Made by a program: the position numbers and the translations under genes
The notes under the pieces: model-generated
What the model saw: only the letters and a program-made list of their open reading frames with translations
Databases searched by the model: none
What the model was told of the DNA's origin: nothing
Part shown: in pieces, positions 1 through 8,915 of the stretch
How the letters are laid out: each line of letters opens with the position of its first letter
How positions within the stretch are numbered: position 1 is the stretch's first letter
DNA from: Prochlorococcus sp. AG-409-L18
GTDB lineage: Bacteria; Cyanobacteriota; Cyanobacteriia; PCC-6307; Cyanobiaceae
Assembly: GCA_003215535.1 (NCBI GenBank)
Contig: QCKG01000003.1
Coordinates: forward strand, 82,449-146,448
Reading direction: 5' to 3'
Length of the DNA: 64,000 bases

Positions 1-960
1 CTAGACGACTGCTCAGAGGGGCTCCCACAACATTTAATTGATGATGATGTTCGATTTGTCGGCTCTATTCTTGGCCTCTCTGAGAATCAACTGCTTGAGT
101 CCGTAGAACTATCATCCCCAGCGACAGCAGATCAACGACTTATAAAGAGCAATCCTGGAAAGGATTTGGAGTTTGAATCCTTTCGTAAAAGACTAGAGGC
201 ACCATTTGATGGGATAACAATCCTTGAGGCAGCCGGTAGTTTGAATGAGGGGCTGCTTTTTGGATTGAGCCTTGAACAGCTCGCAAGAGGGTTGGAAGCA
301 CGAGTTGTGCTTGTTCATCTTTGGGAAGACAGCCGAAGCGTTGATGCTTTGTTGGCTGCTAAGGCGCAACTAGGAGATCATTTGATTGGAATTGTATTAA
401 ATGCTGTTTCACCAGAAGAAATAGAGGTTTTAGAACGCAATGTTGTTCCTGCGTTGGAGTCCATTGGGATTGTTGTCTTTGGCATTATGCCTCGTTCTCC
501 TTTGCTTAGAAGTGTCACTGTTGGGGAACTAGTTAGGCGCTTAGATGCAAGGGTTTTGTGTTGTACTGAAAGCCTTGAATTGTTAGTCGAAACATTAAGT
601 ATTGGTGCTATGAATGTGAATTCTGCAATGGAATTTTTCCGAAGACGTCGCAATATGGCTGTAGTGACTGGAGCAGGCCGAACTGACATCCAACTAGCTG
701 CCTTAGAAGCTTCGACCCAGTGTTTGATACTTACAGGTGCAGGTGAACCACTGCCTCAGTTGATTAATAGGGCTGAGGAGCTTGAAGTACCCCTTCTTAA
801 GGTAGATCACGACACTCTTGCAACAGTTGAAGTAATTGAGCAGGCCTTTGGACATGTGCGATTGCACGAGACTGTAAAAGCAACTTATGCCTTTCGATTG
901 GTTGAAGAGCATTGCGATATAGACCGACTCTTTAGGAGAATTGGATTTCCTACAAATTGA
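1..960 (+). CDS. DRTGG-domain phosphotransacetylase-like protein (5' truncated by window)
   Basis: The reading frame is open from the first base, so the start lies upstream of the window and only the last 319 residues are seen. The visible part begins inside the BioD/CobB-like P-loop NTPase fold (a stretch reading VVLVHLWEDS followed by IGIVLNAVSPEE). It ends in a DRTGG domain recognisable by VVTGAGRTDIQLAALEAS and GEPLPQLI. Cyanobacterial proteins of this layout are annotated as phosphotransacetylase-family or cobyrinic-acid-synthase-like, but the acetyltransferase domain itself is absent here. The role is probably nucleotide or ligand sensing, which is inferred. A gene of 795 bases starting at the internal TTG at 166 would be a shortened call. 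Confidence 0.72.
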   Translation, partial: LDDCSEGLPQHLIDDDVRFVGSILGLSENQLLESVELSSPATADQRLIKSNPGKDLEFESFRKRLEAPFDGITILEAAGSLNEGLLFGLSLEQLARGLEARVVLVHLWEDSRSVDALLAAKAQLGDHLIGIVLNAVSPEEIEVLERNVVPALESIGIVVFGIMPRSPLLRSVTVGELVRRLDARVLCCTESLELLVETLSIGAMNVNSAMEFFRRRRNMAVVTGAGRTDIQLAALEASTQCLILTGAGEPLPQLINRAEELEVPLLKVDHDTLATVEVIEQAFGHVRLHETVKATYAFRLVEEHCDIDRLFRRIGFPTN

Positions 961-1002
961 GAGGAGATACTGCTAACTTGAAAGAGCTTTAAGGGGATTT
1001 CC

Positions 1003-1515
1003 TTGAGTCGTTCCTTGGATGTCCCGTCGATAGGGCGTGTAAATACACTCGCTCAAGAATTGGCCTTGTTGCAAGACAAGGGCAAAAGGCGCATAGCTTT
1101 TTTAGGTAGTCGGCATGTCCCAGTTGTATCTATTCATCTTGTTGAGTTAATTGCCCGCTCTTTGGCTCAAGAGGGGCATTCGATTATTACTTCTGGCTCT
1201 CAAGGGGTTAATGCTGCAGTTATAAGAGGTGTTTTGGAAGTTGATCCATCTCTTCTAACAGTATTGCTACCACAGAGTCTTGAAAGACAGGCTCATGAGA
1301 TTATCGATCAACTAAGTCAAGTGCTTCATTTAATTGAAAAAGCTGATAATGATGACTTGCCTTTGCCAATGGCTAGCAGCCTATGCAATCAAGAGATAAT
1401 TAGTAGATGTGATCAATTGATTTGTTTCGCCTTCCATGATAGCGAAACCCTTCTCGCAAGCTGCCGAAGTGCAGAAGAAATGGGTAAGGTAGTAAGTATT
1501 TTGTTTTTTGATTGA
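1003..1515 (+). CDS. DprA-like Rossmann-fold protein
   Basis: This 170-aa protein has a DprA/LOG-like nucleotide-binding core: RRIAFLGSRHVP, then SIITSGSQGVNAAVIRGVLE, and a late RCDQLICFAF. It fits the small cyanobacterial group named DNA recombination-mediator protein A family, but it is much shorter than true DprA (about 300 aa or more) and lacks a DNA-binding extension. The start is a TTG at 1003 preceded at a good distance by AAGGGG (991-996). It lies 42 bases after the DRTGG gene and is likely cotranscribed with it. The function is unknown; nucleotide or nucleic-acid binding is inferred from the fold. Confidence 0.65.
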   Translation: MSRSLDVPSIGRVNTLAQELALLQDKGKRRIAFLGSRHVPVVSIHLVELIARSLAQEGHSIITSGSQGVNAAVIRGVLEVDPSLLTVLLPQSLERQAHEIIDQLSQVLHLIEKADNDDLPLPMASSLCNQEIISRCDQLICFAFHDSETLLASCRSAEEMGKVVSILFFD

Positions 1516-1689
1516 GATTCCTATATACTTCATATGGTGAATACTTAGTAGAAATTTGTTTTACAATAAGTGCATTTCATAGTTTGTTGATTATCTCGTC
1601 ACTTTTTACGCAAAGTAATACGAGGTTTTGGCATATTATTCTTAAAATGCATTAGTGCTCTCTTACCCTACCCAGTAGAAAATTTCACA

Positions 1690-2187
1690 ATGGCTGACAA
1701 TTACTCATTTGATGTCGTTTCAGACTTTGATCGACAGGAACTGGTTAATGCTATTGATCAGCTGCGAAGAGAAGTTTCGCAACGTTATGACCTGAAAGAC
1801 TCAAATTCAGAGATCGAGCTTCAGGAAAATGAGCTAGTAATAACAACTACTAGTGAAATGACTTTGCAATCTATAGAAGATATCCTTCGGCAAAAGGTTA
1901 CTAAGAGGAAGCTCTCGCTAAAAATCTTTGATTTTCAGTTGCCTGAATCTTCTGGTGGTAACAGGGTTAGGCAAAGGGTTATTTTACGAAAGGGATTAAC
2001 TCAGGAAGTAGCTAAGAAGCTAAGTAAGTCTGTTAGAGATAGGCTTAAGAAAATAAATGTTGCCATCCAGGGAGAAAGCCTAAGAATTACCAGTAAGAAT
2101 AAGGATGATCTCCAGACTGCTATAGCAATTTTAAGAGATAAGGAAGAGGATCTTGACCTTCCATTGCAATTTGAGAATTATAGATGA
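1690..2187 (+). CDS. YajQ family nucleotide-binding protein
   Basis: The 165-aa product matches the YajQ/UPF0234 family in length and motifs: an N-terminal SFDVVSDFDRQELVNAIDQ, an internal SQRYDLKDSNSEI, and a C-terminal second ferredoxin-like repeat with VRDRLKKINVAIQGE. Some family members bind cyclic-di-GMP or nucleic acid; whether this one does cannot be told from the sequence. The start is ATG at 1690, with no strong Shine-Dalgarno sequence. It stands alone, with about 170 bases of AT-rich spacer before it and 250 after. Confidence 0.88.
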   Translation: MADNYSFDVVSDFDRQELVNAIDQLRREVSQRYDLKDSNSEIELQENELVITTTSEMTLQSIEDILRQKVTKRKLSLKIFDFQLPESSGGNRVRQRVILRKGLTQEVAKKLSKSVRDRLKKINVAIQGESLRITSKNKDDLQTAIAILRDKEEDLDLPLQFENYR

Positions 2188-2434
2188 TTAATTATGAGAT
2201 TTATTCCTTTAAATTTGCGAAAACTTAGTTTTAAGTTATAGGGTCAAATTTTTATCTTTAAAAGGATAAACCTTATTCTTAACTATGAGTATTTGCAACT
2301 TTGATTCTGACTAAGTTGTTGGGTATTATGCTTGATTGCATTACAAATGAGCTGACTTTTATTAATATATCTGCCTTAAAATGCATTTATGAATAAATTG
2401 CTTTAGTTCAATTTTAAAACTCACTGTACTCTTT

Positions 2435-2656
2435 ATGGATGAACCGATGGAGGAAATAGTGGAGTTACTTGCTTCACTTGCAGTAGAGAGAATGGGTCCG
2501 GACTTAAATGACTTTGAAAGATATTGTTGGATGGTTGTTCATGAGCATCGCCATGGATTTGTGCCAACGGAATATGACATTAGGGAAATTGACGAGGATT
2601 TGTACACAGCTGTACTGAACCGGATTAGGAAGAGAAATGAGTCCTGCAATTATTGA
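2435..2656 (+). CDS. small conserved hypothetical protein, 73 aa
   Basis: I do not recognise this family. It is an acidic, soluble 73-aa protein (MDEPMEEIVELLASLAVERM at the N-terminus) with several aromatic and histidine residues in the middle (ERYCWMVVHEHRHGF). No signal peptide or membrane segment is present. Codon use and composition fit its neighbours, and the start ATG is well placed after an AT-rich leader. Similar short proteins occur next to YajQ and SPFH genes in marine cyanobacteria as far as I recall, but that is unverified. Confidence 0.6.
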   Translation: MDEPMEEIVELLASLAVERMGPDLNDFERYCWMVVHEHRHGFVPTEYDIREIDEDLYTAVLNRIRKRNESCNY

Positions 2657-2732
2657 TAAGGGGTTAAGTGACTCAAAATAAGCTTAGGAAACCGTATATA
2701 TCTTCATATCTGATGAATTCGCATCATATGAA

Positions 2733-2746
2733 CTAGATATATCTAG
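2733..2746. promoter_or_regulatory. 14-bp perfect palindrome upstream of the SPFH gene
   Basis: CTAGATATATCTAG is a perfect self-complementary 14-mer ending 23 bases before the ATG of the prohibitin-family gene. A second, imperfect dyad (TGATG/CATCA) lies just upstream at about 2711-2726. This could be an operator or only AT-rich chance; nothing else supports a regulator. Confidence 0.3.
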
Positions 2747-2769
2747 AATTAGTAAAGATAGAAAAAATT

Positions 2770-3570
2770 ATGAACACGCCTTTTCGTAATGTGACTCCTA
2801 ATGGGACAGGTGGAGCTGCGACTCTCCTTTTGGCACTTTCCTTTACAGGTTTTTTGCTTCTTACTCAAGCTCTATTTATAGTCCCTGCAGGCCAGGTCGC
2901 AGTTGTAACTACCTTAGGAAAAGTGAGTGGGGGCTCTCGCAGGCCAGGATTGAACCTGAAAATTCCTTTTATTCAAGCTGTTTTCCCATTTGATGTTAGA
3001 ACCCAGGTAAGGCCTGAAAAATTTGCAACTCTAACTAAAGACTTACAGGTAATTGAGGCAACTGCAACTGTTAAGTATGCCGTAAGGCCTAACGAAGCTG
3101 GACGTGTTTATAGCACTATTGCTTACAACGATAGAGAGGTTTATCCCCGAATTATTCAACCCTCTTTGCTAAAAGCTCTTAAGTCTGTCTTCTCTCAATA
3201 TGAGTTGGTGACAATTGCAAGTAAGTGGAGTGATATCTCTGAGATTGTTGAAAAAACAGTTGCTGAAGAACTTGATAAGTTTGACTACGTAGATGTTCGT
3301 GGTCTTGATTTGACTGGGTTAGAGATTGCTGAGGAATATCGGGCAGCAATTGAGCAAAAACAGATTGCTGAACAGCAGCTTCTTCGAGCACAGACAGAAG
3401 TTAAAATTGCAGAACAGGAAGCTAAAAGATATGAGACGCTAACTAGAAGCCTTGATGACCAGGTCCTTTTTAAACTTTTCCTAGATAAATGGGATGGAAA
3501 GACAAAAGTTGTACCTTCTTTGCCTGGCACTAAGGGAGGAAATATACCTGTAATAGTGGGGGGTAAATAG
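2770..3570 (+). CDS. SPFH/prohibitin-family membrane protein
   Basis: The 266-aa protein has one N-terminal membrane segment (about residues 16-38), then an SPFH/Band-7 domain beginning at FIVPAGQVAVVTTLGKV with the typical GLNLKIPF turn. A charged coiled-coil stretch rich in Ala, Glu and Gln follows at about residues 190-230. This is the prohibitin arrangement. Cyanobacterial prohibitins are membrane scaffolds that associate with quality-control proteases; that role is inferred from the family. It is monocistronic, convergent with hemL, and separated from it by a clear terminator hairpin. Confidence 0.88.
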   Translation: MNTPFRNVTPNGTGGAATLLLALSFTGFLLLTQALFIVPAGQVAVVTTLGKVSGGSRRPGLNLKIPFIQAVFPFDVRTQVRPEKFATLTKDLQVIEATATVKYAVRPNEAGRVYSTIAYNDREVYPRIIQPSLLKALKSVFSQYELVTIASKWSDISEIVEKTVAEELDKFDYVDVRGLDLTGLEIAEEYRAAIEQKQIAEQQLLRAQTEVKIAEQEAKRYETLTRSLDDQVLFKLFLDKWDGKTKVVPSLPGTKGGNIPVIVGGK

Positions 3571-3647
3571 TTTGTGTGGAAATTATATCAATATCGACTA
3601 ACCCTTAAATAGGTTAATCTTAGCAAGTTTTATTTGATCATTAAAGC

Positions 3648-3678
3648 ATAACTGGCTTGCTTAAAGTAAGCCAGTTAT
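3648..3678. terminator. bidirectional terminator between SPFH gene and hemL
   Basis: This 31-base inverted repeat has arms ATAACTGGCTT and AAGCCAGTTAT that pair perfectly over 11 bp. The pairing continues through a G-T wobble and three more pairs to a one-base loop. It lies between two convergent genes, with AT-rich flanks on both sides, so it can serve both strands. The uridine tract is interrupted, so termination efficiency is uncertain. Confidence 0.7.
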
Positions 3679-3712
3679 TTATAGGTTATTTTAGGCATTA
3701 AAAGGTTAAGGA

Positions 3713-5011
3713 TTATTTGATTAATGCGAAGCTTTCGCGAAAGGCCTGAAGAGTGGCTTCTATATCATCATCAGAATGTGCTAAAGAAGTGAACCCTGCT
3801 TCAAATGCACTAGGAGCAAGATAGATTCCGCGTTCAAGCATTGCATTGTGCAACTTCCCAAATCTTTCAGTATCTGCTGATTTTGCCTCTTCGAAATTCC
3901 TAACGGGTCCTTCGCACAAGTAAAAACCAAACATTGCACTAATACTGCTTCCTGTGATTGATAGCCCAGATCCTTTGGCAGCATCGATTATTCCAGTAAT
4001 TAGTCGTTTTGTTGTGGCCTCTAATTTTTCATAAGCTCCTTCTTGCTTGAGTAGCTCTAGGGTCTTAATCCCTGCCGTCATTGCTAAAGGGTTTCCACTA
4101 AGTGTCCCTGCTTGATACATAGGACCAGCAGGGGAAACCATTGACATAATTTCTGCTTTGCCTCCATAAGCCCCAACTGGAAGCCCCCCTCCTATGACTT
4201 TGCCCATAGTGGTCAGATCAGGAGTGACTCCAAAACGAGATTGAGCACCTCCATAGCTGATTCTGAAACCAGTCATTACTTCATCGAAGACAAGCAAAGC
4301 TCCATTCTCTTTAGTGACTTCTCTTAAACCTTCAAGAAACCCTGGCTCAGGGGTTATAAAACCTGCATTCCCTACAACTGGCTCAAGGATTACTCCTGAA
4401 ATTGCATCTGGGTTTTCAGCAAAAAGTTCTTTGACAGCTTCTAGATCGTTGTAAGGGGCCGTAAGTGTGTTTGCGGTTGTACTCCTAGGTACACCTGGGG
4501 AGTCAGGTAGTCCAAGTGTGGCAACACCTGAACCTGCTTTGACCAGGAACATATCAGCATGTCCGTGGTAACAGCCTTCAAATTTGATTACCTTGTCTCG
4601 CCCTGTAAAGGCTCTCATTAGGCGAAGCACAGCCATACATGCTTCAGTCCCACTATTTACAAAACGAACCATCTCAACGCTTGGGACGGCTTCTATAACC
4701 ATTTCCGCAAGTTTGTTCTCCAATTCGCATGGAGCTCCGAAGCTTGTTCCTTTTTCTAAAGCTTCTTGAAGAGCCGCAATTACATCGGGATGCGCGTGTC
4801 CGCAAATTGCAGGTCCCCAGCTTCCTACGTAATCAATAAACCGATTCCCATCGACGTCCCATGCGTAGGGACCTTTGACCCGGTCGAAAACGACTGGTTG
4901 TCCGCCTACCGACTTGAATGCCCGGACTGGGGAACTTACGCCGCCAGGCATTAATGCTTGCGCAGCGTTGAAGATGGCCTGGGATTTGATGGTGTTCAAG
5001 GCGTTTGTCAC
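3713..5011 (-). CDS. hemL: glutamate-1-semialdehyde 2,1-aminomutase
   Basis: HemL converts glutamate-1-semialdehyde to 5-aminolevulinate, the common precursor of heme, chlorophyll and cobalamin. The 432-aa protein is full length. It shows the PLP aminotransferase motif DEVMTGFR (residues 243-250), the Schiff-base lysine K271 in [16 protein letters not shown], and a [15 protein letters not shown] loop characteristic of GSA aminomutase. The start is GTG at 5011. It is transcribed alone, divergent from glcD. With hemC and hemH it forms a scattered tetrapyrrole set in the window. Confidence 0.97.
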   Translation of the reverse strand: MTNALNTIKSQAIFNAAQALMPGGVSSPVRAFKSVGGQPVVFDRVKGPYAWDVDGNRFIDYVGSWGPAICGHAHPDVIAALQEALEKGTSFGAPCELENKLAEMVIEAVPSVEMVRFVNSGTEACMAVLRLMRAFTGRDKVIKFEGCYHGHADMFLVKAGSGVATLGLPDSPGVPRSTTANTLTAPYNDLEAVKELFAENPDAISGVILEPVVGNAGFITPEPGFLEGLREVTKENGALLVFDEVMTGFRISYGGAQSRFGVTPDLTTMGKVIGGGLPVGAYGGKAEIMSMVSPAGPMYQAGTLSGNPLAMTAGIKTLELLKQEGAYEKLEATTKRLITGIIDAAKGSGLSITGSSISAMFGFYLCEGPVRNFEEAKSADTERFGKLHNAMLERGIYLAPSAFEAGFTSLAHSDDDIEATLQAFRESFALIK

Positions 5012-5066
5012 GGGGACCTATGCCAAGGGGCTGATAAACACAGTTGGCCATATTGGCCTAAAACAG

Positions 5067-5080
5067 TGAGATTCGTCTCA
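5067..5080. other. TTCG-loop hairpin in the hemL-glcD divergent spacer
   Basis: TGAGA-TTCG-TCTCA forms a 5-bp stem with a TTCG tetraloop in the + reading. It lies 69 bases before glcD and 56 bases before hemL on the other strand. A second small dyad, GGCCA-TAT-TGGCC, lies at about 5047-5059. The stems are too short to name a function. Confidence 0.3.
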
Positions 5081-5148
5081 AATTTGTTTGTATCTTCTAT
5101 ACCGTGAGTATTAAAGATTCTACTTTGCAAGGAGGACGTGCGTAGTTC

Positions 5149-6621
5149 ATGTCTCATGACTGGACAGCTCTGAACAGGGATCTCAGGGAATTCCTCCCTA
5201 GGAAATCGGTAGTTTTGAAACGGCAGGAATTGCTCGTTTATGACTGTGACGGTCTGACCATAGATCGTCACAGTCCGCCTATGGCTGTCCTCCCTGAAAC
5301 AACATCTGATGTAGTTAAGGTCCTTGCTTGTTGTTATCGACACGGCATCCCTTTTGTTGCGAGAGGAAGTGGAACAGGCCTTTCTGGTGGGGCATTAGTC
5401 GAGGAAGAGGCACTCTTGGTAGTGACCAGTCGAATGAGGAAAATTTTGGCAATAGATTTGGAAAACCATACAGTTACTGTTCAGCCAGGAGTCATTAATA
5501 GTTGGGTTACAAATGCTGTCGCAGGAGATGGTTTTTACTATGCACCTGATCCATCAAGTCAAGTTGTTTGCAGTATTGGAGGAAACGTAGCTGAAAATTC
5601 TGGTGGTGTTCATTGCCTTAAATATGGTGTGACTAGTAATCACGTCTTGGGATTAGAAATTGTTCTCCCAGATGGCAGTTTGACAACTCTAGGTAGCCAG
5701 CTAGCTGAAACTTCTGAATTAGATTTACGTGGGGCCTTCATTGGTAGTGAAGGCACTTTGGGTATTGCTACGGCAATAACTTTGAGGCTTTTGAGATCAC
5801 CTCAAAATGTAACAGTGCTTCTTGCAGATTTCTTAAGTATGGAGGCGGCAGGGGAGGCGGTTTGCTGTGTTACTGCCGCAGGGCTTATGCCTGCTGGGAT
5901 GGAAATTATGGATAATTTCATGATTAATGCAGTAAATGATCTTTTTGGAGTTGATGAATATCCTCGTGATGCAGCAGCAGTGTTGCTGATTGAGATTGAT
6001 GGTCAAGCTGCCGAGGTTCTTGCTGCAGCTGATCATGCCAGTCAAATTTGTAAGAATTGTGGCGCTAGAAATATAAGAAGAGCTGATGAAGATGAAGAGC
6101 GAGCACTTCTATGGAAAGGAAGGAAATCAGCCTTTGCGGCGGTAGGTCAAATCTCACCAACATATTTTGTTCAGGATGGCGTTGTGCCAAGAAGCACTTT
6201 GCCTAAGGTTCTTTCTTCGATTGAGAGATTGAGTCTTGAACATGACTTACCCGTTGCAAATGTTTTTCATGCTGGGGATGGGAACTTACATCCTTTAATT
6301 CTTTATAAGGCAGATATATCTGGTATTGAAAAGCGAGTGAGAGATCTTGGCGCGGCAATTCTTAGAGAGTGTTTGTCTGTTGGAGGAAGTATTACAGGTG
6401 AACATGGAGTAGGTTCCGATAAACGTTGTTATTTAGATTGGATGTTTGAACCAGATGATTTGGCTACGATGACATTACTTAGGCAAGCATTTGATCCAGA
6501 TAACAGGGCTAATCCGGGTAAGATCTTCCCAACACCTAAAACTTGCGGAGAGTCTGCTAGGAGAAAAATATTTTTAGCTGATGAGAACAAGTCAGAATCA
6601 AAAGAATTGGATCTGTTCTGA
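5149..6621 (+). CDS. glcD: FAD-linked glycolate dehydrogenase subunit
   Basis: GlcD oxidises glycolate to glyoxylate in photorespiration. The 490-aa protein has an FAD-binding PCMH domain with RGSGTGLSGGA (residues 72-82) and GGNVAENSGG. It also has a FAD-oxidase C-terminal domain with HAGDGNLHP (from residue 374) and GEHGVG (417-422), the active-site signature of this family. A strong AAGGAGG lies upstream of ATG 5149, but 13 bases away, which is long. The ATG is nevertheless the only start that fits the frame. D-lactate dehydrogenase is an alternative activity within this family. Confidence 0.92.
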   Translation: MSHDWTALNRDLREFLPRKSVVLKRQELLVYDCDGLTIDRHSPPMAVLPETTSDVVKVLACCYRHGIPFVARGSGTGLSGGALVEEEALLVVTSRMRKILAIDLENHTVTVQPGVINSWVTNAVAGDGFYYAPDPSSQVVCSIGGNVAENSGGVHCLKYGVTSNHVLGLEIVLPDGSLTTLGSQLAETSELDLRGAFIGSEGTLGIATAITLRLLRSPQNVTVLLADFLSMEAAGEAVCCVTAAGLMPAGMEIMDNFMINAVNDLFGVDEYPRDAAAVLLIEIDGQAAEVLAAADHASQICKNCGARNIRRADEDEERALLWKGRKSAFAAVGQISPTYFVQDGVVPRSTLPKVLSSIERLSLEHDLPVANVFHAGDGNLHPLILYKADISGIEKRVRDLGAAILRECLSVGGSITGEHGVGSDKRCYLDWMFEPDDLATMTLLRQAFDPDNRANPGKIFPTPKTCGESARRKIFLADENKSESKELDLF

Positions 6622-6635
6622 TTCAATAAAGTTAG

Positions 6636-6655
6636 TCTTTTTTTTATAAAAAAAG
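6636..6655. terminator. possible AT-rich terminator between glcD and xth
   Basis: A run of eight T, then a TAT turn, then a run of seven A closed by C-G (near CTTTTTTTTATAAAAAAAG) lies in the 46-base gap between convergent genes. It can fold as an AT-only stem and supplies T-tracts in both directions. Its thermodynamic stability is low, so the call is tentative. Confidence 0.4.
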
Positions 6656-6667
6656 CTTTAGGGGTTT

Positions 6668-7513
6668 TTAATATCTAAATAAATCATCAGACAATTCATC
6701 TTCTGTTTCTTCTTCTGGCCAGTTGATTTCAACCAAAACTGGTGCGTGGTCACTAGGCTGAATATTCCCCCTGACACGCTTGTCTATTCTGCAACTTTTG
6801 GCTTGTCTGACTAATTCTTCAGAAAGATATATGTGATCAATTCGCCATCCTTTATCACGGTCCCATGCGCCACTTCTATAGTCCCACCAACTCCAATTAT
6901 TTGATTCAGGCTCAAAAATTCTAAAAATATCTTGAAGGCTCTTCTCTTCGAGAAGGCCTTGAAGTGCTTTTCGCTCAGGTTCACTAGCCATTATTCCACC
7001 TGTGAGCTTCTCTGGGTTATGAATATCTCTTGGCTCTAAGGCGATGTTGAAGTCTCCTAGTACGCAGAGTGGTTCTTGTCTGTTTGCCTGGGCTTTTAGA
7101 TAACGCTTAAGACAGTTAAGCCATTGGAGCTTGTAGATGTATTTGGGAGATTTAAGTGATGAGCCATTTGGGACATAAAGGTTCACGACTCTTATGTCTT
7201 TTATTAAGGCACTTATAACTCTTTTTTGCTCCCCTAGCCGCTCCGCTTCTGGGTCATTGGGCAATTCGCCACTTAGGCCTAGCCTCACATCATTTAAGAC
7301 ATGACGACTGACAAAGGCCACCCCGTTGTAAGCCTTTTGCCCATGAAAACTCACTTGATATCCGTTTTTTTTAAAGTCCTCTTTGGGGAAGAAAGGATCA
7401 TCTACCTTCGTTTCTTGCAAGCAGAGCAAATCTGGCTTGGATTCTTTCAGCCAAGCAAGGACCTGATCAAGTCGAGTACGTACAGAATTGACGTTCCAGG
7501 TGGCAATTAACAC
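6668..7513 (-). CDS. xth: exodeoxyribonuclease III
   Basis: This is an exonuclease/AP endonuclease of the ExoIII family, acting in base-excision repair. The 281-aa protein carries the family motifs in order: an N-terminal LIATWNVNSVRTRLDQV, the metal-binding LCLQETKVDD, YVPNGSS, GDFNIALEPRDIHNP, WRIDHIYLSE and the terminal SDHAPV catalytic histidine. A short acidic C-terminal tail follows. The start ATG at 7513 is supported by homology to the invariant start of the fold. The gene is convergent with glcD and divergent from a small secreted protein gene. Confidence 0.95.
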   Translation of the reverse strand: MLIATWNVNSVRTRLDQVLAWLKESKPDLLCLQETKVDDPFFPKEDFKKNGYQVSFHGQKAYNGVAFVSRHVLNDVRLGLSGELPNDPEAERLGEQKRVISALIKDIRVVNLYVPNGSSLKSPKYIYKLQWLNCLKRYLKAQANRQEPLCVLGDFNIALEPRDIHNPEKLTGGIMASEPERKALQGLLEEKSLQDIFRIFEPESNNWSWWDYRSGAWDRDKGWRIDHIYLSEELVRQAKSCRIDKRVRGNIQPSDHAPVLVEINWPEEETEDELSDDLFRY

Positions 7514-7575
7514 TTTTGGATTCTTTATTTAGTTACCTTTAGCATTAGAGCCCTTTGAACTTTGTTGGGTTGGAC

Positions 7576-7854
7576 ATGGTACGAGGAGTATTGGTTGCAT
7601 TCCCAGTCGCTTGCGTCCTCTGTAGCTCGGTGGCTTCTCCAACTGTTGCACAGCTCGAAGGAATAACTCCGTCAGCAGATGAGCGTGAGCTGTATAACAC
7701 ATTCCCAGATAACAATGACAAAGGCTCGCTTTTGGATGTAGCTAACCCAATGGAGCTAATGAATCGGTTGCGTAGGGCGACTGCTATGGATAATGCAACG
7801 GATCCGTCGGATGCCATTGACCAGGCCTTAAAGGACTTAGAAAACCAAGATTGA
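7576..7854 (+). CDS. small exported hypothetical protein
   Basis: I do not recognise this family. The 92-aa product (start ATG 7576; a TTG at 7555 would add seven residues) opens with a hydrophobic signal-like segment ending in ASPTVAQ, a plausible signal peptidase I site. An acidic, polar mature part of about 65 residues follows, ending DALKDLENQD. The gene is only 41-62 bases from the divergent xth start, so the promoter must be very compact. An envelope or lumenal protein of unknown function is inferred. Confidence 0.6.
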   Translation: MVRGVLVAFPVACVLCSSVASPTVAQLEGITPSADERELYNTFPDNNDKGSLLDVANPMELMNRLRRATAMDNATDPSDAIDQALKDLENQD

Positions 7855-8078
7855 GCTGGCGCTGTTTAGAAAACCTAATTAATGGAACTTTCATCTTTTA
7901 AAAGCTTTCTTAGCTTTTAGGAAGCCCCAAGCATTAATAAAACTTGCCAAAAATTGGTCACGATTAATAGATGCGTTAGCAATCATTCCTCTAAGTAAAG
8001 AAAACATATATTCAATTTGTTATTGCTGACTAAGCCTGGCTAGATTTATGGCTGGGCAATTTGACGCCCCTTTTTTCA

Positions 8079-8729
8079 ATGCGAGAACATCCGATCCCCC
8101 CGGTCAATGAGCCTTTGCAATATCGGGCAATCGGTATTGTAAGAGGCTTGTATCGCCCTGAAGATACAGATCAATTCACTCGTGGGCGGTTGGTGGATGC
8201 TAAGGGGGTTGAAATTGAGGCTGTAACCCTTGGACGTGTTTTGACATTGATGCGTCGACATTTGGTTATGGAGGATCCTCATTTATGGGTCGTTTACCCT
8301 CGTTGTAGGGATGTCAATCAACTTCATTTGCAAATTGCTGGGATATGGGAACCAAGAACTCTCAGCAGAACTAATGAACAAGAACTTAAAAGCAATGCGT
8401 TGCTTCATTTAGATCAACTTCCAGAAGGAGACGATTATTTTTCTATACGTGGAGAACTGATTTACTCCAGACCAGATAGCAATGATTTGGTTGTCAGGAT
8501 TCGCCAGCGCCCAAGGTCAAATTTAAGCAGGCCATTGCCTTTTAAGCTTCTTTTAAAAGGCAACATCCCATTCGAAAGTATTCGAAACTTTGTTAGTTTG
8601 CAGGTCAGAAGAGTTGGCCAAGAACTTCATGTAGAGGATTATGAAGTCATTGGGCCAATACCGAGTAGAGGTAGCAAACGCAAAGGTGCAAGGGGTTCGA
8701 AAACTCGAAATGGGCCTAAAAATAATTAG
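8079..8729 (+). CDS. conserved cyanobacterial hypothetical protein
   Basis: This 216-aa protein (ATG 8079; a TTG at 8061 is also possible) has a core reading QYRAIGIVRGLYRPEDTDQF, then GRLVDAKGVEIEAVTLGRVL. It ends in a very basic tail (residues about 195-216: many Lys, Arg, Gly) that suggests RNA or DNA contact. I recall the core as a cyanobacteria-wide family without an assigned function. There is no signal peptide or membrane span. It stands alone, with about 200 bases upstream holding only weak A/T-rich dyads. Confidence 0.65.
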   Translation: MREHPIPPVNEPLQYRAIGIVRGLYRPEDTDQFTRGRLVDAKGVEIEAVTLGRVLTLMRRHLVMEDPHLWVVYPRCRDVNQLHLQIAGIWEPRTLSRTNEQELKSNALLHLDQLPEGDDYFSIRGELIYSRPDSNDLVVRIRQRPRSNLSRPLPFKLLLKGNIPFESIRNFVSLQVRRVGQELHVEDYEVIGPIPSRGSKRKGARGSKTRNGPKNN

Positions 8730-8915
8730 CTAAAGTTTCCAAAGCTCTTGAATTTTCTTTGGTTTAGTTTCAAACCTACTTGATTGAGCTTCAAGGCTGA
8801 AGGTGATTTGGGAGGTTGACTTTCAAAACTCTTATGTCTTTTGGATATAACTTTGAAATTGGCCTCTTTCTCTGTCAACTTTTAATTAAACAACAAGTTC
8901 ATGAGGGGAATAGAA